Shown piece after piece: positions 24,303 to 33,400 of a stretch of DNA of 64,000 nt. The DNA comes from Poa pratensis. Taxonomy: Eukaryota; Streptophyta; Magnoliopsida; Poales; Poaceae. Made by a program: the position numbers and the translations under genes. The stretch covers positions 17,957,833 to 18,021,832 of the forward strand of contig CAMZMU010000096.1 in the NCBI GenBank assembly GCA_947311845.1, in the 5' to 3' direction. Every line of letters starts with the position of its first letter. Position 1 is the stretch's first letter. A model generated the notes under the pieces. The model did no database searches, was not told the origin of the DNA, and saw only the letters and a program-made list of their open reading frames with translations.

Positions 24303-25058
24303 ACAATAAAAAGCTATACCAATAGTAAATAAAAAGGGTGTGGAGATTGTTCATTTTGTTTGTTTGTCTTGTCATTTTGACAAGGGCTTGTTCCATGTCC
24401 TGAGGCAAGAGGTACCCCAGTTGACGCTCTTGATGACGCTATTATATTACTTACAATGACCTAACTTGAACTTGCTTTTTGTCCCAAGTTGAGTAACACT
24501 GTGGTGTAGGTACTCGTATTCACGGGGCATGAGACATTCAACCCATACTTTGTCAAGCACACTACTCATATTTGCTTTCACTTTAAACTTTAACCATTCA
24601 AGATGCTATGATAGGGGTAATGAGAGCTTGACACCAATACCACATTGCAAACATTAACTTAAGTAGAAGCATTTGGAAGTTAGATGAAACTTATTCATGT
24701 TTTACCTCTACTCATTTATATATCTTTCCAAAGTGTCCACCTTTTATATTCAGATTTATAAGAATACTCTATGACCATTATAAGATGTTTTTACTTTTCA
24801 TCATGCATACATTTGGTCCATAATACTTTCTTTTATGTTACACTTTGTGAATTATCATTGAACATCCTTACATTGAATATTTGATATCACTTCATAATCT
24901 ATCTTGTATATTGCTACTCCTTTGAAGAATGAATCATTTGACTCTATGTAGCAATAGTAATCATCTTTGATATCCTTTGATAGTATTAAATTGCAAAGTC
25001 CATGTTAGTTTTATCACCTTCATACTCGAGGACGAGTATAGGTTAAGCTTGGGGATGT
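24303..25058 (+). other. Internal region of element A, right part, with polypurine tract
   Basis: Non-coding. It ends in CTCGAGGACGAGTATAGG then TTAAGCTTGGGGATGT directly against the 3' LTR. The purine-rich AAGCTTGGGGATGT (25045-25058) is the presumed polypurine tract for plus-strand priming. Confidence 0.75.
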
Positions 25059-26798
25059 TGATGCATGTAAAATGCATACATGAACTTTGCATTATATTAC
25101 TTATATTTCAATCATATTTGCATCATATGAGGGTTATATCATTGTTTTATATTGATTTTGGGAATATTTCATTGTTTCCCTATTTTTCTGGAATTAACCT
25201 GCACAGGCAGAAAACCCAATTCTCTATATTTTGATGTTTCAGGGACCCAAACGACGTCCAAATGACCTGGAAATTTACGAGCATCAGTTTTTGGAAGGAA
25301 CAAAGCGTGGGAGCGAAGGAAGCGAACAAGCGGAGGCCCGATGGCCAAGATAGGGGGCCCACGCGGCCAGATTCCTTGGCCGCGTGGGACCCACCATCTT
25401 GGGCCTCGTGGCTCCGTTGCCGTCGATCTTTTTTCCCGAGCCTCCGTCTTGACCTAAAAACGACTATAAAAATAGTCTCCGACGCACTTCGGAAAGAGCG
25501 CCGCAGAAACACAGAAACCACGAAACAGAGACCTGGAGTTGCAGATTGGAGGGGAAAACTCCGGCGGGGCGCTGCCGGCGTGGTCTCCATCTTCTCCAAC
25601 AACTTCTCCACCGTCTCCATAATGAAGAGGGAGTAGTCCACCCCTGGACTATGGGTTTGTGGAAGTAACCTATATCTCTCCTCTCTCTTGAGCTTCACTA
25701 ATTAGTACCGTATGAGCTGCCGAACATGATTACGGTCATCTATGTAATACCTTTGTGGTGGATCTTTATATGAGTTAATATATGTTTGAGATTGCAATAG
25801 TTTTGTTTCAGTTATGAAAATAGATGCATATTATGTACCCCGTTCTTGTTTACTTGTTTTGATCAAGCATGTGTATGAGAGCGTGTGAGGGGGAACGTGT
25901 GCATTAGTTTGAGTAACGGGGGGTGTCTAGTGCGGTGAACGTGAGAGAAAGTTCCGCGATCCACTTGGGTTTTTACCTTACTTTGTTGCCTCACTAGGGA
26001 TAAAGAAAAATACCTTGCTACCGGAGATGTGGGTGTGACCATTGCCACTACTCCATGACTAGATCTAGCATGTTCTTATTTTAACTTCATGTCATGATAC
26101 TTAATGCTATGCTCTGATTTATCTTAATTAGTAAGGTGTTATGATTTAGTTCGCATCTTGGTGGAGTATAAGAGAGATTAATAAACAAAAGATCTCTATG
26201 TTAGTACGTGATGCCCATATAATTAGTAACTTGTCATGAAACCTTTTGTTGCAATCTCATATGTCAATTCTAGTGTTCCATTGTCTACCACTTTATTAAA
26301 AAGAGAGTGCATTTGTGAAACCATGAACCCCGGTCCATTTTTACTCATAAGAAACACCTTTCCAACAACTTTTATCCATTTTACATTTTCTGCCATTTAA
26401 AAATCCGAAAATACAAAAACACTTTTACATCTTGCATTCACAATATAAAACCCAAAAATATCATCCATCATTGTTTCCACCATCCTTACATATTTATTTA
26501 TCATCATTGCATATTTATTTACTGTTTTGCATTCATTTTATCTTGATATCATTCTCACACCTTGTGCTTGACAACCACTTGGTGAAGTTGAGGGCAAAAC
26601 AATTTACTTTGTTTGTAGGTTTTCAAGAGAAGGATAAGAAGATAAATCTTTCACCACTGATTCCCCGAGAGTTCGATATTAAATCCTCGAGTCACCCCTC
26701 GTGGGGAAAACCATCTTTCCTATACTACACACTCTGCACTTGGAGTCTTAACCTAACCCATATTTTTTTGACGCAGGTAACTACGTCAAGGGCCATTA
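25059..26798 (+). repeat. 3' LTR of element A
   Basis: 1740 bp. It starts TGATGCATGTAAAATGCATA and ends GGGCCATTA, followed by the TSD copy GGGCC. Confidence 0.9.
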
Positions 26799-27213
26799 GG
26801 GCCTCTTTGTAATGTTGACCGCCGACTAATGCAGCAGCGGGCCCTTCGGGTCCTTATCTTGTTCAAAAAAAAGGTGGGAGCTCGCCGCGTGGTGCCACCG
26901 CGACGACTACGTCGTCTTCCGCGTCACGGCCTTCCCACACTATTATCGCAACGGGAAGTATCCCGAAACCATCTTCAAGGCGAAGGCCTCCATAGAGATC
27001 TTGGACAGGAGCGGAAGGCCGTCGTCTTCGAGAACCCCCTGGTCATCGAACCCGAGATCAAAGTCGTCACATGCACAAGGCCGCCGTTCTTCGACTTCGA
27101 CCCACAGTATGGAAGTGGTATCTGGTGCGCTTGGAAATAATCTTCGTCAGAAGGAGGGAGCTGGAGATGTCGTCGTGCCTCCATGACGACGGATTCACAT
27201 TCAGGTGCACTGT

Positions 27214-27225
27214 TGTTCAAAAAAA
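27214..27225 (+). mobile_element. Minimal 12-bp LINE insertion
   Basis: TGTTC followed by an A-run is flanked by a perfect 16-17 bp duplication (A)CATTCAGGTGCACTGT at 27197-27213 and 27226-27242. The inserted TGTTC+A(n) is the same 3' tail as the larger non-LTR element ending at 26872 (CTTGTTC+A(n)). This is an extremely 5'-truncated target-primed insertion in the MATH-like gene. Confidence 0.8.
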
Positions 27226-27547
27226 ACATTCAGGTGCACTGTGTCCGAAGACGACGTCCCCCTTGGAACCTTCGCCAAGTTGAGGTCCAGGGTCTCTGGA
27301 ATCTTCACCAAACACCAGCCGGCAAGGGTGTGCCCGAGTTATGAGGATTCGTAGTAGATAAATACAGATTGCGTTTACTATGTATGTTAAGAGTACTATG
27401 GTTTGGCCATGGAGCTCCACCGTGTGACGCTAACCACTCTAGATGGGTCAGTGCAAGTTTTTTTTTGTTGATCTTAATGTTTGTCGTGAACAATTAAAAT
27501 ACAGACTTATGTTCTACCAAGTTTTCATGCCATGTAACTTTGCTTCG

Positions 27548-27974
27548 GTGCCTATTTGAATGTCGTACTCCCGGAGAGTCTGGACGGCTGCTGTTTCATG
27601 GCTAAACTTCCCTTCCCTGCGGATGTGCCTTGGCTCTGGCCTGCCCACGGTATGCGACTACTGGAAGGTCCTGAGTACCACGTCCTCACCCTCGCCTTAG
27701 GGGCTCAAGTCAGCGATCATGCTCATCACTTGGAAAATTTGGAAGAAAAGAAATGCTAGAGTTTTTACCAACAAATTCGCGATGTCATCTACCCTTGTCC
27801 ACCGCATCAAGGACAAGAGCAAAAGATGGATCCCTCGCAGCGGCTAAGAAGTTTGCTGATATGTTTGACTCACCATGTACTTTTACAGTATTTTTTCAGT
27901 TTGGTTTAAGCCTTCTATGTTTGCTCCTTTTTTATCAATATAAAAAGCAATGCTTTGGCCTTTTGTTTCAAAAA
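27548..27974 (+). mobile_element. 5'-truncated LINE, ORF2 C-terminus
   Basis: Flanked by the 12-bp duplication AACTTTGCTTCG at 27536-27547 and 27975-27986. Positions 27719-27847 encode a frame with WKIWKKRNARVFTNK and IKDKSKRWIP, the characteristic C-terminal tail of plant LINE ORF2 proteins (IWK.RNARVF...), ending in TAA. About 125 bp of 3' untranslated sequence follows, ending in a short A-run. Confidence 0.8.
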
Positions 27975-27986
27975 AACTTTGCTTCG

Positions 27987-28960
27987 TGGTAATATGTTGC
28001 TGAAAATACATCCCGCTCTGAAATAAAGGTCCTTTGTTTAGAAGAGTAAAGGGTGTTTTTACGTCATCATCATATTGTAGATCAGTTATTCAACCTTCTT
28101 CCTGAATTAATAAATGACAAAAAAAAAAAGATCTCACCAGCCACTTTTTCTTAGGACCGCACACCACGAGTTTGCTACTCTGCTCTAGGAGAGCCTGACT
28201 CTGCATCTATGTTCAGTTTAGTCCAACCTTCCTCTGGTTTCTCCCACACTTAGCATAGCTCATGTTGTGCCGATTTCATTTTTTCTTTCGTTTGTCATCT
28301 TATACAGTTGGTATAACATAAATTTCAAGCGGTCAGATAGAAAAACAGGCAACATACCTCCTATTGACCTGTTTGTGGGACACCCCTCCTCCCCCCTTTT
28401 CCCCAACTTTCAAGTCTGGCTAGGAGTGTCTGGACATGCCCGCCATGTCGGTCATGGGACTAACCGTGTTCGGTGGATCCCACCTGTTAACAAATGTGAT
28501 GGCGGGTAAACTTAATTTAATGTGCCACCACCCTCTTAGTTACGCCACATACCACGTTTAACCCATCCGTATTTAGCATGTACATGTCGCAACGTCAGCT
28601 CAGTCAGTCCAAAACACGCCACCGCCACATACACCACCCTCCAACACCGCTATCGCGTAGATCATGGCCCGGACATACCGGGCTCAAGGATTGGGAGTCC
28701 GGCTCGAGCCACGACGACATCGACCGGAAAAGTTTCACAATGGCACGGCCCTAGGGTGTCCCCGGTCGCATGGGAAGGGGAGGGGTCCACCAGCTGTACC
28801 TAGGGTTCCGCTCGTGCCGCCTAAGTCGTCCGGCGCCGGAGGAACAAGATGGTGGAGCAAAACCTGAACTTGCGTACGCGTCAGACTAAGCTCTTGGCGC
28901 AAGAGCACCAGTCCGCCCACGCGGTTCTCCTTCCGTGGCCACGCCCGATGGAGCAATCAC
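27987..28960. other. Unrecognised intergenic sequence
   Basis: AT-rich to about 28360, then C-rich (CACCCCTCCTCCCCCC at about 28381) and increasingly GC-rich. Short frames between 28664 and 28960 do not stay open and show no domain. The stretch 28370-29460 may be a degraded non-autonomous DNA transposon, but I cannot define its ends. Confidence 0.4.
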
Positions 28961-29293
28961 ATGGAGCAACACCGCATGTATGCCGCCCAATCAGCGCCAG
29001 CCACGAGGAACGTCATGCCGGCCGTGCGCGGGCCCAACCCCGTGCGTAAGGAGTGGTCGAGCACAAACAAGGTTGCACAAGCGTCGCAACACGTCAAGCC
29101 GAACCCCGAGGACGACGACGGTGACATCGACGGGCTGATAAAATCCGACGAGGAGGACGTTAAAGCGATGTCGTTGCTACCCGTCAAGCAGGAGCCCAAG
29201 GATAACGCCCAATGGCTAGGGACCACAAAGGTCATTTGCGCATCCATGGAGATCGTCGTGTTTGACCTCGATTCCGATGACAATGGGTTTTAA
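28961..29293 (+). CDS. Small acidic hypothetical protein (110 aa)
   Basis: The frame runs from a methionine at 28961 to TAA at 29291-29293. The protein is basic in the first third and acidic later (PEDDDGDIDG, KSDEEDV). It contains VKQEP, which fits a psi-K-x-E sumoylation-like motif, and ends in FDLDSDDNGF. No domain is recognised. The GC-rich upstream sequence has other short frames, so this may be the 3' part of a longer broken gene or of a transposon passenger frame. It could equally be chance. Confidence 0.3.
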   Translation: MEQHRMYAAQSAPATRNVMPAVRGPNPVRKEWSSTNKVAQASQHVKPNPEDDDGDIDGLIKSDEEDVKAMSLLPVKQEPKDNAQWLGTTKVICASMEIVVFDLDSDDNGF

Positions 29294-29780
29294 ACATAGT
29301 TCAACGTTAGTTTGTATTGAACTATGTTTGTATAAATGTAGTTGAATTTGACTTTCCTTTAATTTTTGTAAAAGCACTCATCCGTTTGGTGGTGACATTG
29401 GGGGCACACATCCCCATAGTTCCTCACAAGTGTCTAAACACCACCCAGACGGACAATATTTGTGGATCTGGGGTTCTACTAGACCATGTAACAAAAAGGG
29501 ACAGAGAAATGATGGCTACCCGAGAGTGCCTTTGATATCCGAGCACCAGTGCTCCTGCTAGTTAAAAAAAATGAAAATCAATGTTTCAAAAATTCTGATG
29601 TTGTCAATGGTGTATTCCACAAACATGTAAAATATCAATTTCAAATAGTTTGTATTATGGGCTACACAAAAATGAAAATTCTGAAAAAAATAGAGATTGG
29701 AAAATACGCATACTCAGATTTTTTTAAAACTCGTAAATAAGGTTTTCGAATTTTTAAAACAGTCGGGAGCACTTGGAGCC
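29294..29780. repeat. Probable degraded short DNA transposon
   Basis: GAGCACCAGTGCTCCTG near 29548 is a palindromic end followed by A-rich sequence of the type GTTTCAAAAATTCTGA. At about 29763 a related GTCGGGAGCACTTGGAGC appears on the other side. The layout (GAGCAC...-type ends around 200 bp of A-rich sequence) resembles a small Triticeae repeat, but ends and TSD are not clean. Confidence 0.35.
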
Positions 29781-30480
29781 AAAAGTCTTCACTCTGATGG
29801 CACCTGCTTTAACCGTGCCGTGCACCCTCCCGCCATGACAACGATCACCCCCTTTAGGTTACAAGGCAATCAGAAAAAAAAGGTACTAATAAAAAGCTCC
29901 TCCTACTACCTATGCATGAGCCATGAGAGGCAGTGCCGGGCTCAGCTTCTTCTCAACCAGACATCCACACCAACGAACCATGCGGCGCCACAGTCAGGAC
30001 TCGTGGTTCTATCCGGGGTCCGGCCGGCGAAGGACTCGAGAAGGGAACAGCCGAACAGAGCCGTGCTCCCTCTTTGCTCCGTGCCGGGAGGACACGCCGT
30101 CGATGTAGCGGAACAGGGACGACGTGCGCTCCGGCTGCCTGCCTTCAATGGCGAGCAGGATCGCTGCCTACGATCGGTCTGTACGTCGGAGCGGCGTCAT
30201 CCGGCTGCCGACCGACAGCCTTGTAATTGGCAGCCGGCGATCGGGCCGGCAACGGCGTGCATGCATCGGTCGCGTCGGCGCTCGTCAAATTAAGGGAAGA
30301 AGACAGCCTAGCGGGCTTCATGGTGACATCGGTCCGGCTTGGTAACAAGGGAGGGGTTGTCATTCGTCCACAGTTGTGGTGGCTGGTCGATAAGAGCTTC
30401 GTAATCGCAAGGGTGCATCAGTGTTTCTATTTTTTGCTGGTTTTCTTTTCCGTTAACTGATCAACTCTTTTTTACTCAAT
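29781..30480. other. GC-rich unrecognised region
   Basis: Several overlapping frames on both strands (for example 29697-30293 plus and 30145-30363 minus) reflect GC-rich composition. None has a recognisable domain. It could be a gene fragment, but I see no support. Confidence 0.35.
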
Positions 30481-30810
30481 GAAGACGAGACAGAGCTCCT
30501 CCTGTTTGGGTCAGGAAAAAACCGCAGAAGGAATTTCACAGGAAACAGCACAATTCTCGCCGGAAACGTCAAATGTTGTACAAATCAAAGAGGCCTTAAA
30601 CGGGCAAAACCATAGAATTTAGTTCCTCTTGACTGATCACAAGCAAGTTAGGTGAGAGAACTGCACTAGACGAAGGCCGTCCCAGCCGAGGTTTCTGCAG
30701 CGCTGTGAAACTAATCCTGCCATAGAAGCTGACCAGCTATCGTCAGATAAATCTTCCCACCGCTCGTCATCTTCAAGACCACTGGAGCACATGTAAATGT
30801 GTTGCTCCGA
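30481..30810 (-). other. Unrecognised sequence with a 71-aa frame
   Basis: On the minus strand a frame at 30637-30852 encodes a peptide with EDDERWEDLSDDSW. It is 2.5 kb downstream of the DnaJ-like gene on the same strand and could be leftover exon sequence. No domain is recognised. Confidence 0.25.
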
Positions 30811-33325
30811 CGTTTCACACCATGGTGCCATACCAACGCTTTGTTCAAACATGTGGGCGCACCGTGCCCCCTTTCAAATTCCAGAGCAAGCGCCATATCG
30901 CCAACAATTCTCGTTTAGCAGTCCTATTCAGAAAAAACCAGTCAGATTCCAATTCAAGCTTGAAATGGATCCAGGCTACAGTTCGGCCAAAAAAAATCAC
31001 TTTAGAGACCCGATGGATACGTCAAATCTGAATACTCAAACCAACCTCATGGATCGAGGTAAGTAGGTACGGGGTAGTATCAGTTCTCGCATGGACATAC
31101 CATGTGAGGAATTATTCCAAAAGTAGCTTTCAAACAAGTTTGGAAGGTTTCTTCAAAGCTGGGAAAAAAATGTATAGCATTATAACCATGCGCAATACAT
31201 TCTTGATTTCGCACCAGCAAAGTAAAAACTGAATGTGGGAAAATCATCAGGATGCACTTATAGCCTTCTACCATCTTTCAACAGTTATCCAGATTCTTCT
31301 ACAGCGATTCATTTACATGGCAACAACTGATAAACCAGGGTAATTCAGTACGTTCATAGAAAAGGTGCACTCCTTCGAAGCAAACCAGTACTCCTAGGTC
31401 ATAGCACAATCTCATAGGAAAGGCCCTAATGACCACAATTCTGGACTTCAAAAATAGCATGAGAGGACACACAAAAACAACATAACTTGAGATTATTTCA
31501 AGATTATTTCATTCATTGCTGCAACACTATGTAGAGCAGAGATTAGAATAGCATATGGATTTAAATGTACAATGATCAGTATCAAATAGCAACCCCCAGA
31601 AATCTTAGATCCACAGGTCTGATCAAGGAGAGTAGGGATGAAAAAGGATGTGGTGCCACATTTGTTTCTTTTTTTGTGGAAGCAGAAACAAAAACACACA
31701 CCCCAGAAAACAAATGGGAAAACATATATTGTCGGAGACAAATACATACCGAATACCATGCGGACACGGAGCGGAAAGCAGATGTATGCCTGATACATGA
31801 GACTCCTTAAAACGTGCATATAAACTGAAGCAACACAAGAAAACCGACAAACTTGTTCCCTAACCGTAGTGCGGTTCCTCGATGTAGTGGGCAATAGAGG
31901 AATATTGGGAGAAGAGGTGGAAGCCTCCTCGGACGCATAAAGGGACTGCGTGCTAACCTGTTTTGGACAATCCGCTTCATTAGTTCAGCTTAACATGCTC
32001 ACATGTTGGGCATGCTGGATTGGGCATGCACAATGACCCTAAAATGGAAATTCGGTACTAGTCAGAAACATAAATTCCGTTCCGCCGGAAAGCGTTGTTC
32101 CGTTTCCATTTCTGTTTCCGCCAAAAAGATGCCATTTCTGTTTCCATATTTCCATTCCGTTTTTGCTTTTCCGAGAAGAAGTCGGAAACTTCCCGCTCAA
32201 TTTTCAACCCTAAAGGAGATTGACGAAATTTGACAACATACATCAGCTAACATCTAAAGCATAATGACAAGAAAGGCCGCATAAGGCAGCAACTGAACAA
32301 GACCCGTGAAACAACGAAATCACCCGTCACGAAAATTGCCATGGTACTCAAACATGTAGGTGCAGTAGCCCCTTCATATTTCAGAGCACCATATAGCAAA
32401 GTACTCTCTTTCCGGAGTCCACTTCCAGGGAGAATCATATTCAAGTCCAGGCTGAAACTGAACCGAACCTCTATAGCTCTGTTATTTTCAATAATGGAGC
32501 CTGGTACTCCCTGTTGGAGGGATCGTTTCCAACAAAAAGGCTGAAACTGAACCGAGCAACAGTTCGGACAACTCAATTCAATTCATAGACCCAGAGAGTA
32601 ACATGGATACGTCGAAAATGAACTACTTGCAGTCTCACAGGCCTTGCTCACTTCACATCAAATACTCAAAGCAGTAAGTAGGTAACTGCGAGGAATCAGA
32701 CCAAAAGTAGCATCAAACAAGAACCATAGCAAAAGGACCTTCAACCAAATTTGAAGCTCTCTTAAGAACCGGAGAAACGATGCAAAGAATTGACTGTGCA
32801 CAATACATTCTAGATTTTCACAAGCAAAAATAAAAAGAGAATGTGGAGAAATAATCAGGATGTATTTGTAGCCTTCTATCATCTTTGAACAGTCATCCAG
32901 ATTTTCTTACAGAGATTCATTTTCATGGCAACAGCTGATATACCACCGCAATTCAGTACATTTTTCATTTTTTATAGAAAATGTGCAGTTTTTCGAAGTA
33001 AACCAGTTTTTCGAAGTAAACCAGTTCAAGGTTCTGGGACTCGAAAATTAGCATGAGCAGGATATACCAAAAATAATGTAACATGAGATTATTTCATGCA
33101 TCGCTGCAACACTGTGCAGGGCAGAGCTTATAAAAGCATATTATTTAAATGTACATCGTTCGGTATCAAGTACCAATCCCCAGTGATCTTAGAACAACAG
33201 ATCTAAGAGTGATGAAATTTGACAACACACAGCAGCTAACATCTAAAGCGTGATCCCAAGAAAGGTAACATAAGTTAGCAACTGGAAAAGACTACCTGGG
33301 AAACAAGAAATGCTACTCGACGACA
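30811..33325. repeat. Diverged tandem duplication downstream of the DnaJ-like gene
   Basis: Two successive copies, about 30811-32330 and 32331-33325, align in the same order and orientation. Shared blocks include CAAACATGT(G/A)GG, ATGGATACGTC, TAGCCTTCTA(C/T)CATCTTT, CATGGCAAC, GAGATTATTTCA and AAATTTGACAACA. The first copy is longer because it holds a 580-bp Ds-like element. Many substitutions separate the copies, so the duplication is old. The region lies in the 3' flank of the minus-strand DnaJ-like gene. Confidence 0.75.
31633..32212. mobile_element. Ds-like non-autonomous hAT element (580 bp)
   Basis: It starts TAGGGATGAAA and ends TTTCAACCCTA, an 11-bp terminal inverted repeat with two mismatches (the end bases and one internal), as in maize Ac/Ds termini. 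An 8-bp target duplication AAGGAGAG (31625-31632) versus AAGGAGAT (32213-32220) flanks it, 7 of 8 matching. The right subterminal region is packed with TTCCG/TTTCC motifs. No transposase frame is present. The sister tandem copy lacks the insertion at the equivalent place (33200-33220). Confidence 0.82.
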
Positions 33326-33400
33326 ATAACAGGATCACACGAATAGCACAACTAACCAGTCTGATCTATGATCATGTCATATCAACAGTCTTCATGGCTA

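Larger units (their letters stand above)
4748..26798 (+). mobile_element. Element A: non-autonomous Gypsy-type LTR retrotransposon with nested B and C
   Basis: Element A has a 5' LTR at 4748-6541 and a 3' LTR at 25059-26798, with TSD GGGCC at 4743-4747 and 26799-26803. A tRNA-Asp-type primer binding site lies at 6553-6570 and a polypurine tract at 25045-25058. Between them lie gag and protease (broken by element B) and a long non-coding region (15660-17290 and 24303-25058, broken by element C). No reverse transcriptase, RNase H or integrase is present, so it needed enzymes in trans. The outer tips are mutated: CGATG instead of TGATG at the start and CATTA instead of CATCA at the end. The PBS and gag-protease style suggest the Athila lineage; that assignment is inferred. 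Confidence 0.88.
3843..26872 (+). mobile_element. Non-LTR retroelement (LINE-like), split by element A
   Basis: The element is flanked by a 13-14 bp target duplication (A)GGTGGGAGCTCGC at 3829-3842 and 26872-26885 and ends in TTGTTC plus a poly-A run at 26865-26872. Its own sequence is 3843-4747 plus 26804-26872, roughly 970 bp. The 5' part is GC-rich (CTCTCC tracts, then coding-like sequence to about 4684); the 3' part is short and untranslated. I see no reverse transcriptase motif, so it is either 5'/internally deleted or a non-autonomous LINE derivative. It landed inside the MATH-like reading frame. Confidence 0.7.
1487..27354 (+). pseudogene. MATH/TRAF-like domain gene, shattered by nested insertions
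   Basis: Removing each insertion with one copy of its target duplication leaves coding pieces 1487-1531, 3769-3842, 26886-27213 and 27243-27354, about 186 codons. The first three pieces join in frame. The deduced N-terminus ends in STHVYKV and continues into RGHRWELA, like the start of MATH domains in plant BTB/MATH proteins. The C-terminal part has FVRRRELE followed by HDDGFTFRCTV, the usual end of those MATH domains. No BTB domain follows; two TAG stops close the frame at 27352-27357, so it would be a MATH-only protein. Two further single-base losses shift the frame near 27011-27017 and 27095-27115. The gene is dead in this copy. MATH-BTB proteins are adaptors for CUL3 ubiquitin ligases and are strongly expanded in grasses. 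F-box-associated or other TRAF-fold families are the alternatives. Confidence 0.65.

Noticed and set aside
28370..29460. Defined DNA transposon around the 110-aa frame
   Set aside because: Possible rough end similarity (GTTTGTGGG versus CCACCAAACGG), but no convincing inverted termini or target duplication.
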